From: Marinobacter goseongensis | GTDB lineage: Bacteria; Pseudomonadota; Gammaproteobacteria; Pseudomonadales; Oleiphilaceae | DNA length: 53,907 bases | Assembly (NCBI RefSeq): GCF_023156235.1 | Contig: NZ_JAKZAI010000017.1 | Location: forward strand, 1-53,907 | Reading direction: 5' to 3' | The notes under the pieces: model-generated | What the model was told of the DNA's origin: nothing | Database searches by the model: none | The model's input: only the letters and a program-made list of their open reading frames with translations | Translations under genes and position numbers: made by a program | Part shown: one piece after another, positions 42,616 through 52,474 of the stretch | Layout of the letters: every line of letters begins with the position of its first letter | How positions within the stretch are numbered: position 1 is the first letter of the stretch

Positions 42616-43683
42616 GTGAACGCACTGCCGGCTGACACTCCCAACATGCCCAACACGCCTCTGGTTGCGGCCTCCAGCATCCTGGCGCTGGTGCATTATC
42701 TGGACTGCCGGGGCGTGCTGAACCGGGATCAGGTCGAACGCATCACCGGCACCACGCTGGACGCCCTGAAAGATCCAGATCTCAGGGTGCCGGCGGAATA
42801 TCATTACCGGCTCTGGGAATACGCCGAACAGGTCACCGGTGACCCCGCCGTTGGCCTGCACGCTGGGCAGGTTGTGGATCCGGAACGGATGGGGCTGGTC
42901 GGGCACGTGTTCTTCAACTGCGACACCCTTGGCGAGGCCGTGACCCAGTATGTGCGGCTGCACCGGCTGATCAACGAGTCGGTCACCCTGAGCTTCGAGC
43001 AGACCGGTGATCTGGCCGTACTGGCCTGGCAACCGGACCATCCGGGCCACTATTGCCGCCAGGATATGGACCGCACGCTCGCCGCTGCTCTCAGTCGCAC
43101 CCGGCATTTCATCCACCCGGCGATTACAGCCCAGTGGGCCGAAATCGCCCACCCCGAAACTTCGTACGCCGGGGAATACGCCACCCTGCTCGGTGGTCCG
43201 GTGACGTTCAACCACGCCACCACACGACTGGCGTTCAGCAGTCGCCACCTGAGCCACGCCATCCCCCATCGCAATCCCTATGTGTATTCCGCCGTGTTGA
43301 AGCAGGTCAACGGCGTACTGGCACGGCTGCAGACCCGGCGCACTTTCGGGCGCAAGATCCGCCGGCTGATCTCGCGGCAGATGGCCACCGACCGCATTGA
43401 CGCGGACACTCTGGCGCGCCAGTGCCATATGAGCCGGCAAACCCTGTACCGTCGCCTCAAAAAGGAGGGCGTCAGCTTCCATGAACTGGTGGAGCAGGTG
43501 CGCAAGGACAAAGCGCTGCGCTATGTGGCCGCCGATCATTACGCCCTGGGTGAAATCGCGTTCTTGCTGGGGTTCTCCGAGCTCAGCGCCTTCAGCCGTG
43601 CCTTCAAACGCTGGACCGGACGGGCGCCGGCCCAGTACCGTGCCCACCACCTCGCCGGTGAAGCCGGCCCGATCCGGGACTGA
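42616..43683 (+). CDS. AraC-family regulator divergent from the small protein
   Basis: 355 residues from a GTG that has GGAAG eight bases upstream. The N-terminal Arabinose_bd-type domain spans about 15-220. The C-terminal AraC domain has DTLARQCHMSRQTLYRRL and IAFLLGFSELSAFSRAFKRW (about 265-340). Same architecture as the 30493 regulator but a clearly different sequence. It sits next to a tandem direct repeat and the 30-codon gene, a self-contained regulator-target layout. The cls gene begins two bases after its stop, so it is also co-transcribed with cardiolipin synthesis. Confidence 0.86.
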   Translation: MNALPADTPNMPNTPLVAASSILALVHYLDCRGVLNRDQVERITGTTLDALKDPDLRVPAEYHYRLWEYAEQVTGDPAVGLHAGQVVDPERMGLVGHVFFNCDTLGEAVTQYVRLHRLINESVTLSFEQTGDLAVLAWQPDHPGHYCRQDMDRTLAAALSRTRHFIHPAITAQWAEIAHPETSYAGEYATLLGGPVTFNHATTRLAFSSRHLSHAIPHRNPYVYSAVLKQVNGVLARLQTRRTFGRKIRRLISRQMATDRIDADTLARQCHMSRQTLYRRLKKEGVSFHELVEQVRKDKALRYVAADHYALGEIAFLLGFSELSAFSRAFKRWTGRAPAQYRAHHLAGEAGPIRD

Positions 43684-43685
43684 CA

Positions 43686-45116
43686 ATGCCGGAAATCACG
43701 TTCATCGCCATTGCCCTTGGCCTTCTGTACGCATCCGCCTTTGCCTGTATTGTTCGCATTCTGCTGTCTTACCGGACCGCTCAGGGTGCCCTGGCCTGGA
43801 TCATCGGACTGGTCGCCGTGCCCTATCTGGCGGTACCGATGTTCCTGCTGTTCGGGCGCAACCGTTTTGGTGGCTATGTCCGCGCACGACGGATGGGAGA
43901 TGCCGCCCTGACCAACCTGCTTAACCGCTTCGAAAAGCAGACCACCTCCATTTCCCTCCCCGGCCATGAGCACTTCAGCGACGAATTGCAGGTGCTGTGC
44001 AAGCTTGGCCGGCAGCCGTTTACCAGCAACAACCGATGCGCCCTGCTGCGCGACGGCGAAGCCACCTTCGACGCGGTGTTCGAAGCCATGGAAGACGCCC
44101 GGCGCTATATCCTGCTGGAGTTCTACATCGTGCGCTCCGACAAGGTGGGACAGCGCATCAAATCGATCCTCAAGCGCAAGCTCGCGGAGGGCGTTGAAGT
44201 CTGGTTTCTGTATGACGACATCGGCAGCGTCGGGCTGCCCCGCAAGTACCTCACGGAACTCGCCGACGCCGGCGCGCGGGTGGCGTCGTTCGGGGATGGC
44301 AACATCCGCCGCCGACGCTTCCAGATCAACTTCCGCAATCACCGTAAACTGCTGGTCTGCGACGGCCACACCGGCTTTGTCGGCGGCATCAATCTGGGGG
44401 ACGAATACCTTGGCACTGCCATGGACCAGGAGCCGTGGCGCGACACTCATTGCCAGATCAGCGGGCCGGCGGTGACCGGACTGCAGCTGGCGTGGCTGGA
44501 AGACTGGAACTGGGCCAGCAGCGAATTCCCGGAGCTGAGCTGGGAACCTGACATCACGCCTGATAGCGACCAGGAAGTGCTGATTCTGCCCACCGGTCCC
44601 GCCGATACCTATGAGACCTGCGCGCTGTTCTTCCTTAACTGCATTAACAACGCCCGCGAGCGGATCTGGATCGCGTCGCCGTATTTCGTGCCGGACTTCC
44701 AGATCATGAATGCACTGCAGCTGGCCGCACTGCGCGGGGTGGATGTGCGTATTATCATTCCGGAAAAGTCCGACAACTGGCTGATCAAGATCGCGGCCTA
44801 TTCGTATCTGGTGCAGGCCTGTCAGGCCGGCGTCGGCATCTACCGTTACCAGCCCGGCTTCATGCACCAGAAAGTCATTCTGGTGGACAATCGCTACGCC
44901 GCCGTGGGTACGGCCAATATGGACAACCGCTCCATGCGGCTGAATTTCGAGATCACCGCGATCAATACCTCCGAGGCGTTTGTGGCCGATGTGGCCACCA
45001 TGCTCGAGGAAGACCTGGCCAATACCCGGCTGATGACCGAGCGGGATTACCAGGACCGGTCGATCGCCTTCCGCCTCGGCTGCCGGGCGGTGCGGTTACT
45101 GGCACCGCTGCTCTGA
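43686..45116 (+). CDS. cls: Cardiolipin synthase
   Basis: 476 residues. Two N-terminal membrane helices (to about 60) precede two phospholipase D-type HKD motifs: NHRKLLVCDGHTGFVGGINL (about 218) and HQKVILVDNRYAAVGTANMD (about 395). It condenses phosphatidylglycerol molecules to cardiolipin at the inner membrane. Length and motifs match the ClsA group. It follows the AraC gene by two bases, unusual for cls and suggestive of co-regulation. A GntR gene follows. Confidence 0.94.
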   Translation: MPEITFIAIALGLLYASAFACIVRILLSYRTAQGALAWIIGLVAVPYLAVPMFLLFGRNRFGGYVRARRMGDAALTNLLNRFEKQTTSISLPGHEHFSDELQVLCKLGRQPFTSNNRCALLRDGEATFDAVFEAMEDARRYILLEFYIVRSDKVGQRIKSILKRKLAEGVEVWFLYDDIGSVGLPRKYLTELADAGARVASFGDGNIRRRRFQINFRNHRKLLVCDGHTGFVGGINLGDEYLGTAMDQEPWRDTHCQISGPAVTGLQLAWLEDWNWASSEFPELSWEPDITPDSDQEVLILPTGPADTYETCALFFLNCINNARERIWIASPYFVPDFQIMNALQLAALRGVDVRIIIPEKSDNWLIKIAAYSYLVQACQAGVGIYRYQPGFMHQKVILVDNRYAAVGTANMDNRSMRLNFEITAINTSEAFVADVATMLEEDLANTRLMTERDYQDRSIAFRLGCRAVRLLAPLL

Positions 45117-45201
45117 CCCCAGGGCGGCCGTTTTCCCGACCGCGAGAATGTGAGAGTATGCAGATTATTCCGAGCCCGGCACGCAGTAACGAAGCAGGAT
45201 C

Positions 45202-45882
45202 ATGACCACATTCAAGCCCCGAGAAACACTGACCGAACAGGTCGCCCGCCACATCGAAAACCTCATAGCTTTCGGTCAGCTGAGATCCGGCGAACGGATT
45301 TACGAGAGCGCCATGGCCAAGCAGATGGACGTCAGTCACGGGTCGATCCGCGAGGGTCTGCTGTTGCTGGAAAAGCGTCATCTGGTTCGCAATGTGCCCC
45401 GCAAAGGCGCCTTTGTGACCCTGCTGGACGAGTATTTCGTGCGCAGCCTGTACGAGATTCTGGAGCTGTACCTGACCCACACCGGCCGCAAACTGGCCTG
45501 CCAGTGGCAACCGGAGGACATGGCAAAACTGGAATCACTTTACGGGCGCATGAAAGACTGCTATCGCCGCAATGACCTGACAGGCTTTCTGGAGCTCGGC
45601 ATCGAATACACCCAGGCGTCGCTCGCCTACGCCGACAACTACTTTATCGTCTCGGCCATTGAGAATCTCTGGCCCTCCGCCAGACGCTGCGCGTTCGTGG
45701 CGTTTCAGAGCGGCGGCAACCGGGTGCTGGAAGACAATCTGGCGCATATGGAAGAATCGATCAAGGCCATCAAGGACCGGGACGAAGAGCGCCTTGCCCG
45801 GATTCTTGAGCGCTTTGCCCAACAGCAGTGCCGTCAGGTACTGGATGCCCTGGCGGACACCAAGGCCCGGCGCGGCGCCTGA
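45202..45882 (+). CDS. GntR-family regulator with FCD domain
   Basis: 226 residues. Winged helix at about 10-75 (GERIYESAMAKQMDVSHGSI, then REGLLLLEKRHLV), followed by an all-helical FCD ligand domain typical of the FadR subfamily. Ligand unknown; FCD domains commonly bind organic acids with a metal. It is alone, about 85 bases after cls, and tail to tail with the patatin gene. Confidence 0.88.
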   Translation: MTTFKPRETLTEQVARHIENLIAFGQLRSGERIYESAMAKQMDVSHGSIREGLLLLEKRHLVRNVPRKGAFVTLLDEYFVRSLYEILELYLTHTGRKLACQWQPEDMAKLESLYGRMKDCYRRNDLTGFLELGIEYTQASLAYADNYFIVSAIENLWPSARRCAFVAFQSGGNRVLEDNLAHMEESIKAIKDRDEERLARILERFAQQQCRQVLDALADTKARRGA

Positions 45883-45904
45883 GCCACAGCACTCTGGCCG
45901 GCGC

Positions 45905-48127
45905 TCAGTAAAACAGCTGGGTGAAGGAAAACCCGATGTTCAGGTACGCCGTCCAGTTATCTTCGTTGTTGTAGGCGGTGGCCAGCTGCACCGGCCCCAG
46001 AATGGTGTCCACGCCAGCGAATACGCTGTAGGACCTGACCGTGTTGTTCCAGCTGGCATCGTCGAACGATTCCCAGGCGTTGCCGGTCTCGATACCTGCG
46101 CCGGCAAACCAGGGCACGAATGGGCCACCAAATTCCTGGCTGGCAAACACCGATACCATGGCCGCATTCTCCCCGGTAATCTCACCCGGCGCATAAGCCG
46201 ACAACCGACGGAAACCGCCCAGTCTGACCGTATTTTCGATGCCCGGTTCACCGCGGGTGACGGCGTGGGCGTACGCCAGACCGGTCAGGGTAAAGCCCTG
46301 CCAGCTCCCGGTGCCCAGCCCCATGCCAGTCACCGAGTCGAAATAGCGGTCCGAACCCAGTCTTTCGCGCTCCATCCGGCCGCGAATGCCGGCGAAGCCA
46401 CCGGACTGGGGGTGAAAGATGTCGTCCAGCGAGTCATGAACCAGCTGCAGGCTTAGTCCGCCCTGATGAATCGAACCGGACGGTGCCTCGGCGTCACCCA
46501 CCTGCTCATCCACAGTGGCATAGCCTCGGTAATAGCCCAGTCGCACGTCGCCGTTGCCACCCAGTTCCATACCCAGAGCCAGATCCAGTTGGCGGAACGT
46601 CACGTCGACCTCGGCAACGCGTTCACCCTCGCCATCGAACACGCTGAAGGTATCCCGGGTGTATTCCACTCCGGTCGTCAGGAATCGCTGGTAGCCGAAA
46701 TCCAGCGGCTGAAACCACTCAGTGCGCACGTAAGGCTCGGTGCCCAGTTGCAGGCCGGTCTGCCATTCGCCACCGAGCGCGTTGAGTTCCGTGACCCGCA
46801 GGGCAGCGCCCACATTGAAGCGGGTTTCACTGTCGAAGTTGTCTTCGTAATTCAACCCGAACGCCAGATACCCCGGCCCCCAGGATTTTTCCTGGACCTG
46901 AACTGTCAACACCGTGCCCCCCGCCGATGGAGACAGGGAATAGGATACGGTTTCGTAATAGCCCAGTCCGTAGATCCGCTTGAGATCCTCCTCCAGCACC
47001 TCCACGTCGAGTGCCTCGCCGGTCTGTTGCCGGATGCGCGAGCGCAGGAATTCCCCGGCGAGCTTTGAATCCTGCTCCACCTGGACGCGGACAATCTCAC
47101 CGGGTGAATAGGCGCTGTCGTTGATGCGGGCGCGAAACTGCTCCCAGCGCGGTTTGTCGACGCTGAGGTGGCGTAGTTCGCGAGCATGATTGCGGGTCGA
47201 CGTGGCCCCCAACTCGAACAGGATGGGTGCATCGTAGAAATCAGCGGAAGAACGGCCCTCCAGGTCGGGGCGAATCAACACATCGCCGTCCTCAAGCCGG
47301 TCGAGCTGATACTCGGTGTTCATTCGCGTCATCATGGTGGTGAGCTGACCCACCACCGAGAAGGCCTCCTGCAGGTCTTCGGCTTTCAGCAACGGATCGG
47401 TGATGTCCACCACGATGACAATGTCGGCGCCCATGTCGCGTGCCACGGTCACGGGCAGGTTGTTGGCAACACCACCGTCAACCAGCAAGCGGCCCTCACG
47501 CTTCACCGGCGCATAAACCCCGGGAATGCTCATGCTGGCGCGAATGGCCTCGGACAGATTGCCATTGCCCAACACCACCTGTTCGCCGGTTTCCAGATCG
47601 GTGGCAACCGCGCGGAATGGGATCGCCAGCTCGTCGAAATCTTCCACCAGTGCGGCGTTACGGGTGAGCTCATTGAGGATAAAACCGAGGTTCTGACCGG
47701 CAATGATGCCGCCACCCAGGTGAAGCCCATCCCAGCGCACGCCAATGCCGGGCACCACGGGGAAACGCCAGTCCTCCTGTTTGCGTCGCACCGGCTTATA
47801 GGCACGACCGGGGTCATCCTGAAAGCTGGACACCCAGTCCAGATCAATGAACCGCTGCTCGATCTCTTCCACCGGCATGCCGCTGGCGTATAGCGCACCG
47901 ACCGCGGAGCCGGCGCTGGTGCCGACCACCAGATCGACCGGAATGCGCATCTCCTCCAGCACCCGCAGCACACCGACATGGGCCATGCCCTTGGCGCCAC
48001 CGCCACTGAGTACAAGGCCCACGGTTGGGCGATCTTCGTAAGGCCGGTCAGCAGCGGTTGCCGCGACAACGGGAAGTGTGAGCGCCGGGCAAAAAGCGGC
48101 CAGCAGCCAAACTACAATCCTGAACAA
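45905..48127 (-). CDS. PlpD-like patatin phospholipase fused to outer-membrane barrel
   Basis: 740 residues. Signal peptide (about 1-25), patatin domain (about 35-330) with oxyanion loop SGGGAKGMAHVGVL, nucleophile GTSAGS (about 70) and Asp in DGGVANNLPV (about 216), so the catalytic dyad is intact. A POTRA domain (about 340-420) and a BamA/surface-antigen barrel follow, ending in aromatic QLFY. This is the type Vd secretion layout of Pseudomonas PlpD, where the barrel carries the lipase to the cell surface. The start is TTG with AGGA upstream. Surface phospholipase A1 activity is family knowledge. Confidence 0.92.
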   Translation of the reverse strand: MFRIVVWLLAAFCPALTLPVVAATAADRPYEDRPTVGLVLSGGGAKGMAHVGVLRVLEEMRIPVDLVVGTSAGSAVGALYASGMPVEEIEQRFIDLDWVSSFQDDPGRAYKPVRRKQEDWRFPVVPGIGVRWDGLHLGGGIIAGQNLGFILNELTRNAALVEDFDELAIPFRAVATDLETGEQVVLGNGNLSEAIRASMSIPGVYAPVKREGRLLVDGGVANNLPVTVARDMGADIVIVVDITDPLLKAEDLQEAFSVVGQLTTMMTRMNTEYQLDRLEDGDVLIRPDLEGRSSADFYDAPILFELGATSTRNHARELRHLSVDKPRWEQFRARINDSAYSPGEIVRVQVEQDSKLAGEFLRSRIRQQTGEALDVEVLEEDLKRIYGLGYYETVSYSLSPSAGGTVLTVQVQEKSWGPGYLAFGLNYEDNFDSETRFNVGAALRVTELNALGGEWQTGLQLGTEPYVRTEWFQPLDFGYQRFLTTGVEYTRDTFSVFDGEGERVAEVDVTFRQLDLALGMELGGNGDVRLGYYRGYATVDEQVGDAEAPSGSIHQGGLSLQLVHDSLDDIFHPQSGGFAGIRGRMERERLGSDRYFDSVTGMGLGTGSWQGFTLTGLAYAHAVTRGEPGIENTVRLGGFRRLSAYAPGEITGENAAMVSVFASQEFGGPFVPWFAGAGIETGNAWESFDDASWNNTVRSYSVFAGVDTILGPVQLATAYNNEDNWTAYLNIGFSFTQLFY

Positions 48128-48148
48128 GGGGAAGTTCCTGAAGTCAGT

Positions 48149-48757
48149 TCACTGGTTGCCGCGGGGTTCCTCGTCGGCCAGTGACAGGTGAGACACGTCC
48201 GGCACCATGGGCGGCGGAAGATCACGCTCGACGCCCAGATCCGTACCCGCAGGCGCCAGCGTCCAGTCGTCGAGATGCTGAAACATGGGGGCTTCCACAT
48301 CGTGGTGTTCCGCGAGGGTGACCCCGACCGGATCAAGCGACAGCCCGGATCCCGCCAGTATGGTGTCCACCTTGTCGCCAGCCACCGGCAACCGGTCTCC
48401 GGGCTCGACGGCAGGCGCGTCTGCGCTGGAAGCAGCAGTGCTTTGTGCGGGTGACCCGGGTGGCGGGGATGGCCGGGCCGGAGTCTGCGGCGCAGGTTTC
48501 CGTTCAGCGGCCTCCGGCCCCGAGGGCGACGAACCGGGCATCGGCTGTACATAGGCCCGCATGCCATGCTTTGCCAGCACCGCACGGTACTTCAGGGCCT
48601 GATCTTCTTCCAGCCTGTTCCGGATGACCACCGGCTGGCCACTGAACATGCGCTCGATCTGCTCGACGCTGGCCTTGAACAACGTTCGTGCGCTGGCCCG
48701 GGCGGCGGCGGGGTCAGCCCCGGGCGCGCATTCTCCCTTGAACACAAGCTGAAACAT
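48149..48757 (-). CDS. Hypothetical protein with small N-terminal domain and disordered tail
   Basis: 202 residues from the ATG at 48757, with GAGAGG seven bases upstream. Residues 1-75 look like a compact domain (MFQLVFKGECAPGADP, then FSGQPVVIRNRLEEDQA) that I believe recurs at the N-terminus of other gammaproteobacterial proteins, often before a membrane segment. The remainder is Pro/Ala-rich and probably disordered, with an acidic end. No signal peptide. It lies 21 bases upstream of the patatin gene and is likely co-transcribed with it. Confidence 0.7.
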   Translation of the reverse strand: MFQLVFKGECAPGADPAAARASARTLFKASVEQIERMFSGQPVVIRNRLEEDQALKYRAVLAKHGMRAYVQPMPGSSPSGPEAAERKPAPQTPARPSPPPGSPAQSTAASSADAPAVEPGDRLPVAGDKVDTILAGSGLSLDPVGVTLAEHHDVEAPMFQHLDDWTLAPAGTDLGVERDLPPPMVPDVSHLSLADEEPRGNQ

Positions 48758-48915
48758 GTCACTGCCTCTCACTGAATCGATATACCACCATGATAGTTGA
48801 TCCATCACAGCCGGGGAAACCTGCGGCGCGTTGCGCATTTTTCATACAAACTGAAAACAATTGAAAAATCATCATTACATCCGGCGCAAACTTCTTCAGA
48901 CTCTGCAATAATCTT

Positions 48916-48932
48916 TGTAACGTTCAGTTACA
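48916..48932. repeat. Palindrome upstream of the 48975 gene
   Basis: TGTAAC-GTTCA-GTTACA is a perfect 6-bp inverted repeat with a 5-base spacer, 43 bases before the next start codon and close to where its promoter should be. A repressor or activator site is plausible; no regulator is assigned. Confidence 0.4.
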
Positions 48933-48974
48933 TTATGTCGGATAACACCGGGCAGACACCAGGGAGTGGCCCCC

Positions 48975-49337
48975 ATGCGCAAACCGTCCTTTGTCTTCGC
49001 TGTCGCTCTCGTGTCGGTTTTCGCGGCCCGGCCGGCGCTTGCGGAAAACCTGGACGTGCTGATGAGCAATGTATTCAACAGCGAGCAGGCCACCTACATC
49101 GGCTTTGAGAGTGTCGAACGGGAAGATATCCCAACGTCGGCCCTGGTCGACCGCAAGTACCTGATTGTGGATTTCCGGCTCCATTCCGAGCCGGCGGAGG
49201 ATCAACTGCAGGCCAGCGTCCACAAGGTGTGTATGGCCCTGCTGAAGGATCGGGACCTGATTCGCACTCTCTCGGATTCCGGTTACGACATGATCTCTGT
49301 GGCGTTCGACCGCCGCTCCCAGTTCGACTGCCTCTGA
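48975..49337 (+). CDS. Small exported hypothetical protein
   Basis: 120 residues from the ATG at 48975 with GGGAG eight bases upstream; an in-frame GTG three codons earlier is less likely. Signal peptide to about residue 24 (ARPALAE). The mature protein of about 96 residues is soluble, with two cysteines (VHKVCMALL and the penultimate Cys in QFDCL) that could form a disulfide. No family recognised. Convergent with the sensor kinase, twelve bases apart. Confidence 0.7.
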   Translation: MRKPSFVFAVALVSVFAARPALAENLDVLMSNVFNSEQATYIGFESVEREDIPTSALVDRKYLIVDFRLHSEPAEDQLQASVHKVCMALLKDRDLIRTLSDSGYDMISVAFDRRSQFDCL

Positions 49338-49349
49338 TGTCTCCAGCGG

Positions 49350-52142
49350 TTACTGTTCCCGACCCAACAAACGGGGGAAGGCCTCCAGTGCACTGTTTAC
49401 TGCGTCGAGGTTGAACGCCTCCACGTCAGCCAACAGTTTCTCCCCGTAGCCGGTGACCGATTGCGATCGGAATCGCTGCCCCCATGCCACAACACGACCG
49501 GCAAAATCCCGCATTTGCTCCGGATCCCCGCTTTCCCGCACGGTTTGCCACTCGTCACCGAAATCCCGCGCCAGCTGGTCCTGCAGCCAGCCACGCTCCT
49601 GCATGCTGAGGGTCTGGGCCAGCAGGCGTTCTGCCTCTTCCGGGGCGCCGTCGTCCTCGGCCTGCTCCCCGGTGGCGTCTACCCTCGGTAACGTCACCGT
49701 AAAGGTGGAGCCCTGCTGCGGCTGGCTCTCAACCACCAGCTCACCGCCCATCATACGGGCCAGCTTGCGGCTGATGGCCAATCCCAGCCCGGTGCCGCCA
49801 TAGCGACGGCTGCTTTGCCCCTCCTGCTGCTCGAAGGCATCGAAGATCCGCTCCAGCTGATCCGGCTGAATACCGATGCCGGTGTCACGGACGGTCACCG
49901 CCAGCTGGTAAAGCTTGCGACTGTCGTCGGTGGCAGCGGCTCCTGACTTGCCATTCTTCACCGGCGTCGCGGTGGCCCGCACCGTAACACCACCCTCGTG
50001 GGTGAACTTGATGGCATTGCCCACCAGATTGAACAGCACCTGACGAAGACGGGTTTCGTCCAGCATCATCGAGGCGGGCATTTTCGAGTTCACACTGACC
50101 TCCAGGGTGATGCCCTGCTCGCGAGCGCGCAGGTCAAAGATATGTCGCACATCCCCCAGCAACCGACGCAAGGATACTGCGGTGTAGTCCAGCCGCATCT
50201 TGCCGGCCTCGATGCGGGAAAGGTCAAGAATGTCGTTGATCAGCATCAGCAGGCTGCGGCTGCCGGCCCGGATCGCATCCAGATAATTACGTTGCTGCGG
50301 ATCCTTCACGCTGTCGCTCAGCAGGTCGCTGTACCCGATGACCGCATTCATCGGGGTGCGAATTTCATGGGACATATTGGCCAGGAATTCGCTTTTCGCG
50401 AGGCTGGCGGCTTCCGCTTCCCGGGCCAGCCGTTCGGCTTCCAGCTTGGCCGCACGGAGCTCGTCCTCGCTGCGGCGCAGCGCATTTTCCGAGCGTATAC
50501 GCTCATCCACTTCCCGCGACAGCTTGCGGTTCCAGTACAGGAAGATCAGCACCACCACCAGGGCAATACCCACCACCCGGCGCACCACGGTGTAGTCGGT
50601 CTCCTGCTCGATATCCAGGTGAATCCAGCGGTTGTAGATGGACTCCGATTCCGCCGCATCGATGCTGCCCAGGGCCTTGTTGAGTATGCGCTGCAGTTCC
50701 GGCCGGTCCCTGCGCACCGCCAGGCTCAGCTCGTACTGGTACGGGGTAATGCTGGTGATGCGCAGATTCGACAGCCCGAGGCGGGCGACGGTGTAACTGA
50801 CCGCGGGGATGTGGGTCACCATGACATCCAGGTCGCCATTGGACAGGGCCAGCAGACCATCCTCGACCGAAACCATAGGGTAAAGGTCCAGATCCGGGTG
50901 GCTGATCAGCAGGTAATCGTGGGCCGCGTGGCGGTTTACCACCCCCACGCGCTCCGAGCGCAGCTCTCGCAAATCGCCGATAAAGCGGCCGTCGTCACGG
51001 ATTACCAGCGCTATAGGTACGGTCAGGTAGGCCCGGGTGAACAGAAAATCCTCACTGCGGCGCGGCGTCTTGCTGAACGCAGGCAGTATGTCGATCTCCC
51101 CGGCCTGCAGACGCTCCTCGGCGGCCAGAATGTCGGGAATCTGTTCGCGCTGGAATCGCACATTGAGCTGGGTTTCAAGGCGCGTCACCAGGTCCGGCAC
51201 CAGCCCTGCCGGACGGCCGTCCTGAATGAATTCAAAAGGCGGCCAGTCTGCACGGAATGCCACCTTGAGATCCGGATGGCTCTTGAGCCAGTTCTGCTCT
51301 TTCGCGGACAGATTGATGCCGTCGTCCCTTACCTCTGGCATATCCGTCTGCAACCAGGACTGGCGGATGGTCCGGTGTTCGTTGTGGCTGATGGCATTGA
51401 CCGCCTGATCCAGCACCCGCTTCAGGCGTTCGTTATCGGCATCGACCTCCAGCATCACATCCACGGGCTGCTGATCCAGCAGCAATGCCAGGCCGATGCC
51501 ATTGATCATCGCCGACTGCAGGTAATCGGAAACCACCGGCAGCGGCCCGACAAAGCCGTCGGCCTGACCGGACAGCACCATACTCACCGCTTCGCTAATG
51601 CTGGCAACCGGCACCGGCGTAAAGTTCTCCACCGGGTCCAGCAGCGTGTACTGGTTGGCATCCTCGGCAATCAGTGCAACGCGGCTGCCTTCAAGGTCGG
51701 ACAACTTGCGGATACCGGCATCGCCGGCACTGACAAACACACCGTAGGTCAGGCTCATCAGCGCCTCCACGGTGTCACGGCCTGCGGGATCCCGTTGCTG
51801 CGCGCTGCGGGCGACGACGCGGGCATCCAGCTCGCCGCGGGCCAGTTGCCGGTCAATCTCGCCATGACCGCCCGCCACGGGCGTAATGGCGACACCCAGT
51901 TTGTCCGAAAGCCGCGCCAGATAATCGATGTAGATACCCGCCAACACACCGTTCCCGGTATCGAACATCAGCGGGATCTGGCCACCGGCTACACCCACCC
52001 GGAAACCCTCCTGCTCTGCCACCCAGACCAGGTCTTCGACGCCCAGCACCGGTGCCGGCGAGAGTTGCGGCGGGTCAGCCAGCAACGGCCCGGCGAACTG
52101 GCAGCACAGCAACGTCAACAACCCCCGTAACACAGCCTTCAC
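49350..52142 (-). CDS. Sensor histidine kinase with two periplasmic solute-binding domains
   Basis: 930 residues. Signal peptide (about 1-22), two tandem SBP_bac_3 (Venus flytrap) domains (about 45-265 and 290-510), one membrane helix ([15 protein letters not shown], about 525-545), a coiled coil, then HisKA with the phosphorylated His 592 in [19 protein letters not shown] and a HATPase with [11 protein letters not shown] and GGTGLGLAI. This is the BvgS/EvgS sensor plan, but no receiver or HPt domain follows; about 90 residues of unassigned sequence end the protein. The start is GTG with AGGA upstream. The ligand and partner regulator are unknown; no response regulator gene adjoins. Confidence 0.9.
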   Translation of the reverse strand: MKAVLRGLLTLLCCQFAGPLLADPPQLSPAPVLGVEDLVWVAEQEGFRVGVAGGQIPLMFDTGNGVLAGIYIDYLARLSDKLGVAITPVAGGHGEIDRQLARGELDARVVARSAQQRDPAGRDTVEALMSLTYGVFVSAGDAGIRKLSDLEGSRVALIAEDANQYTLLDPVENFTPVPVASISEAVSMVLSGQADGFVGPLPVVSDYLQSAMINGIGLALLLDQQPVDVMLEVDADNERLKRVLDQAVNAISHNEHRTIRQSWLQTDMPEVRDDGINLSAKEQNWLKSHPDLKVAFRADWPPFEFIQDGRPAGLVPDLVTRLETQLNVRFQREQIPDILAAEERLQAGEIDILPAFSKTPRRSEDFLFTRAYLTVPIALVIRDDGRFIGDLRELRSERVGVVNRHAAHDYLLISHPDLDLYPMVSVEDGLLALSNGDLDVMVTHIPAVSYTVARLGLSNLRITSITPYQYELSLAVRRDRPELQRILNKALGSIDAAESESIYNRWIHLDIEQETDYTVVRRVVGIALVVVLIFLYWNRKLSREVDERIRSENALRRSEDELRAAKLEAERLAREAEAASLAKSEFLANMSHEIRTPMNAVIGYSDLLSDSVKDPQQRNYLDAIRAGSRSLLMLINDILDLSRIEAGKMRLDYTAVSLRRLLGDVRHIFDLRAREQGITLEVSVNSKMPASMMLDETRLRQVLFNLVGNAIKFTHEGGVTVRATATPVKNGKSGAAATDDSRKLYQLAVTVRDTGIGIQPDQLERIFDAFEQQEGQSSRRYGGTGLGLAISRKLARMMGGELVVESQPQQGSTFTVTLPRVDATGEQAEDDGAPEEAERLLAQTLSMQERGWLQDQLARDFGDEWQTVRESGDPEQMRDFAGRVVAWGQRFRSQSVTGYGEKLLADVEAFNLDAVNSALEAFPRLLGREQ

Positions 52143-52239
52143 TGGATATCCTCAACGGTTCCGCTAAAGTTCAGGAGACAATGCATGCCATTGTCCCCGA
52201 TTTCATTCAAGCACTGCACAGCGTATGGAGGTGACGGCC

Positions 52240-52473
52240 ATGGACACCAGCAAACACACATTCACCACCCTCTTCGAGCAACTCGGCATGGCATCGGACG
52301 ACGCCGCCATTGAAGAATTCATCACCCGGCATTCACCACTCCCCACCGAAATTGCGCTTCAGGACGCGCCCTTCTGGTCGGAAAGTCAGGCACAGTTTCT
52401 TGAAGAGGGACTGGAAGACGACTCGGACTGGGCCGAAATCATTGACGAACTGGATGCGCGGATGCGGCACTGA
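52240..52473 (+). CDS. DUF2789 family protein
   Basis: 77 residues, the family length. Start MDTSKHTFTTLFEQLG, middle FITRHSPLPTEIALQDAPFW, acidic helical C-terminus. The ATG at 52240 has GGAGG seven bases upstream, which decides against the ATG five codons earlier. Found in Marinobacter, Pseudomonas and relatives; function unknown. Soluble and probably cytoplasmic. Confidence 0.9.
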   Translation: MDTSKHTFTTLFEQLGMASDDAAIEEFITRHSPLPTEIALQDAPFWSESQAQFLEEGLEDDSDWAEIIDELDARMRH

Positions 52474-52474
52474 G

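Noticed and set aside
49998..52130. Plus-strand frame of 710 codons opposite the sensor kinase
   Set aside because: The minus strand encodes clear SBP, HisKA and HATPase motifs; the opposite product is His/Gln-rich without domains, a typical shadow.
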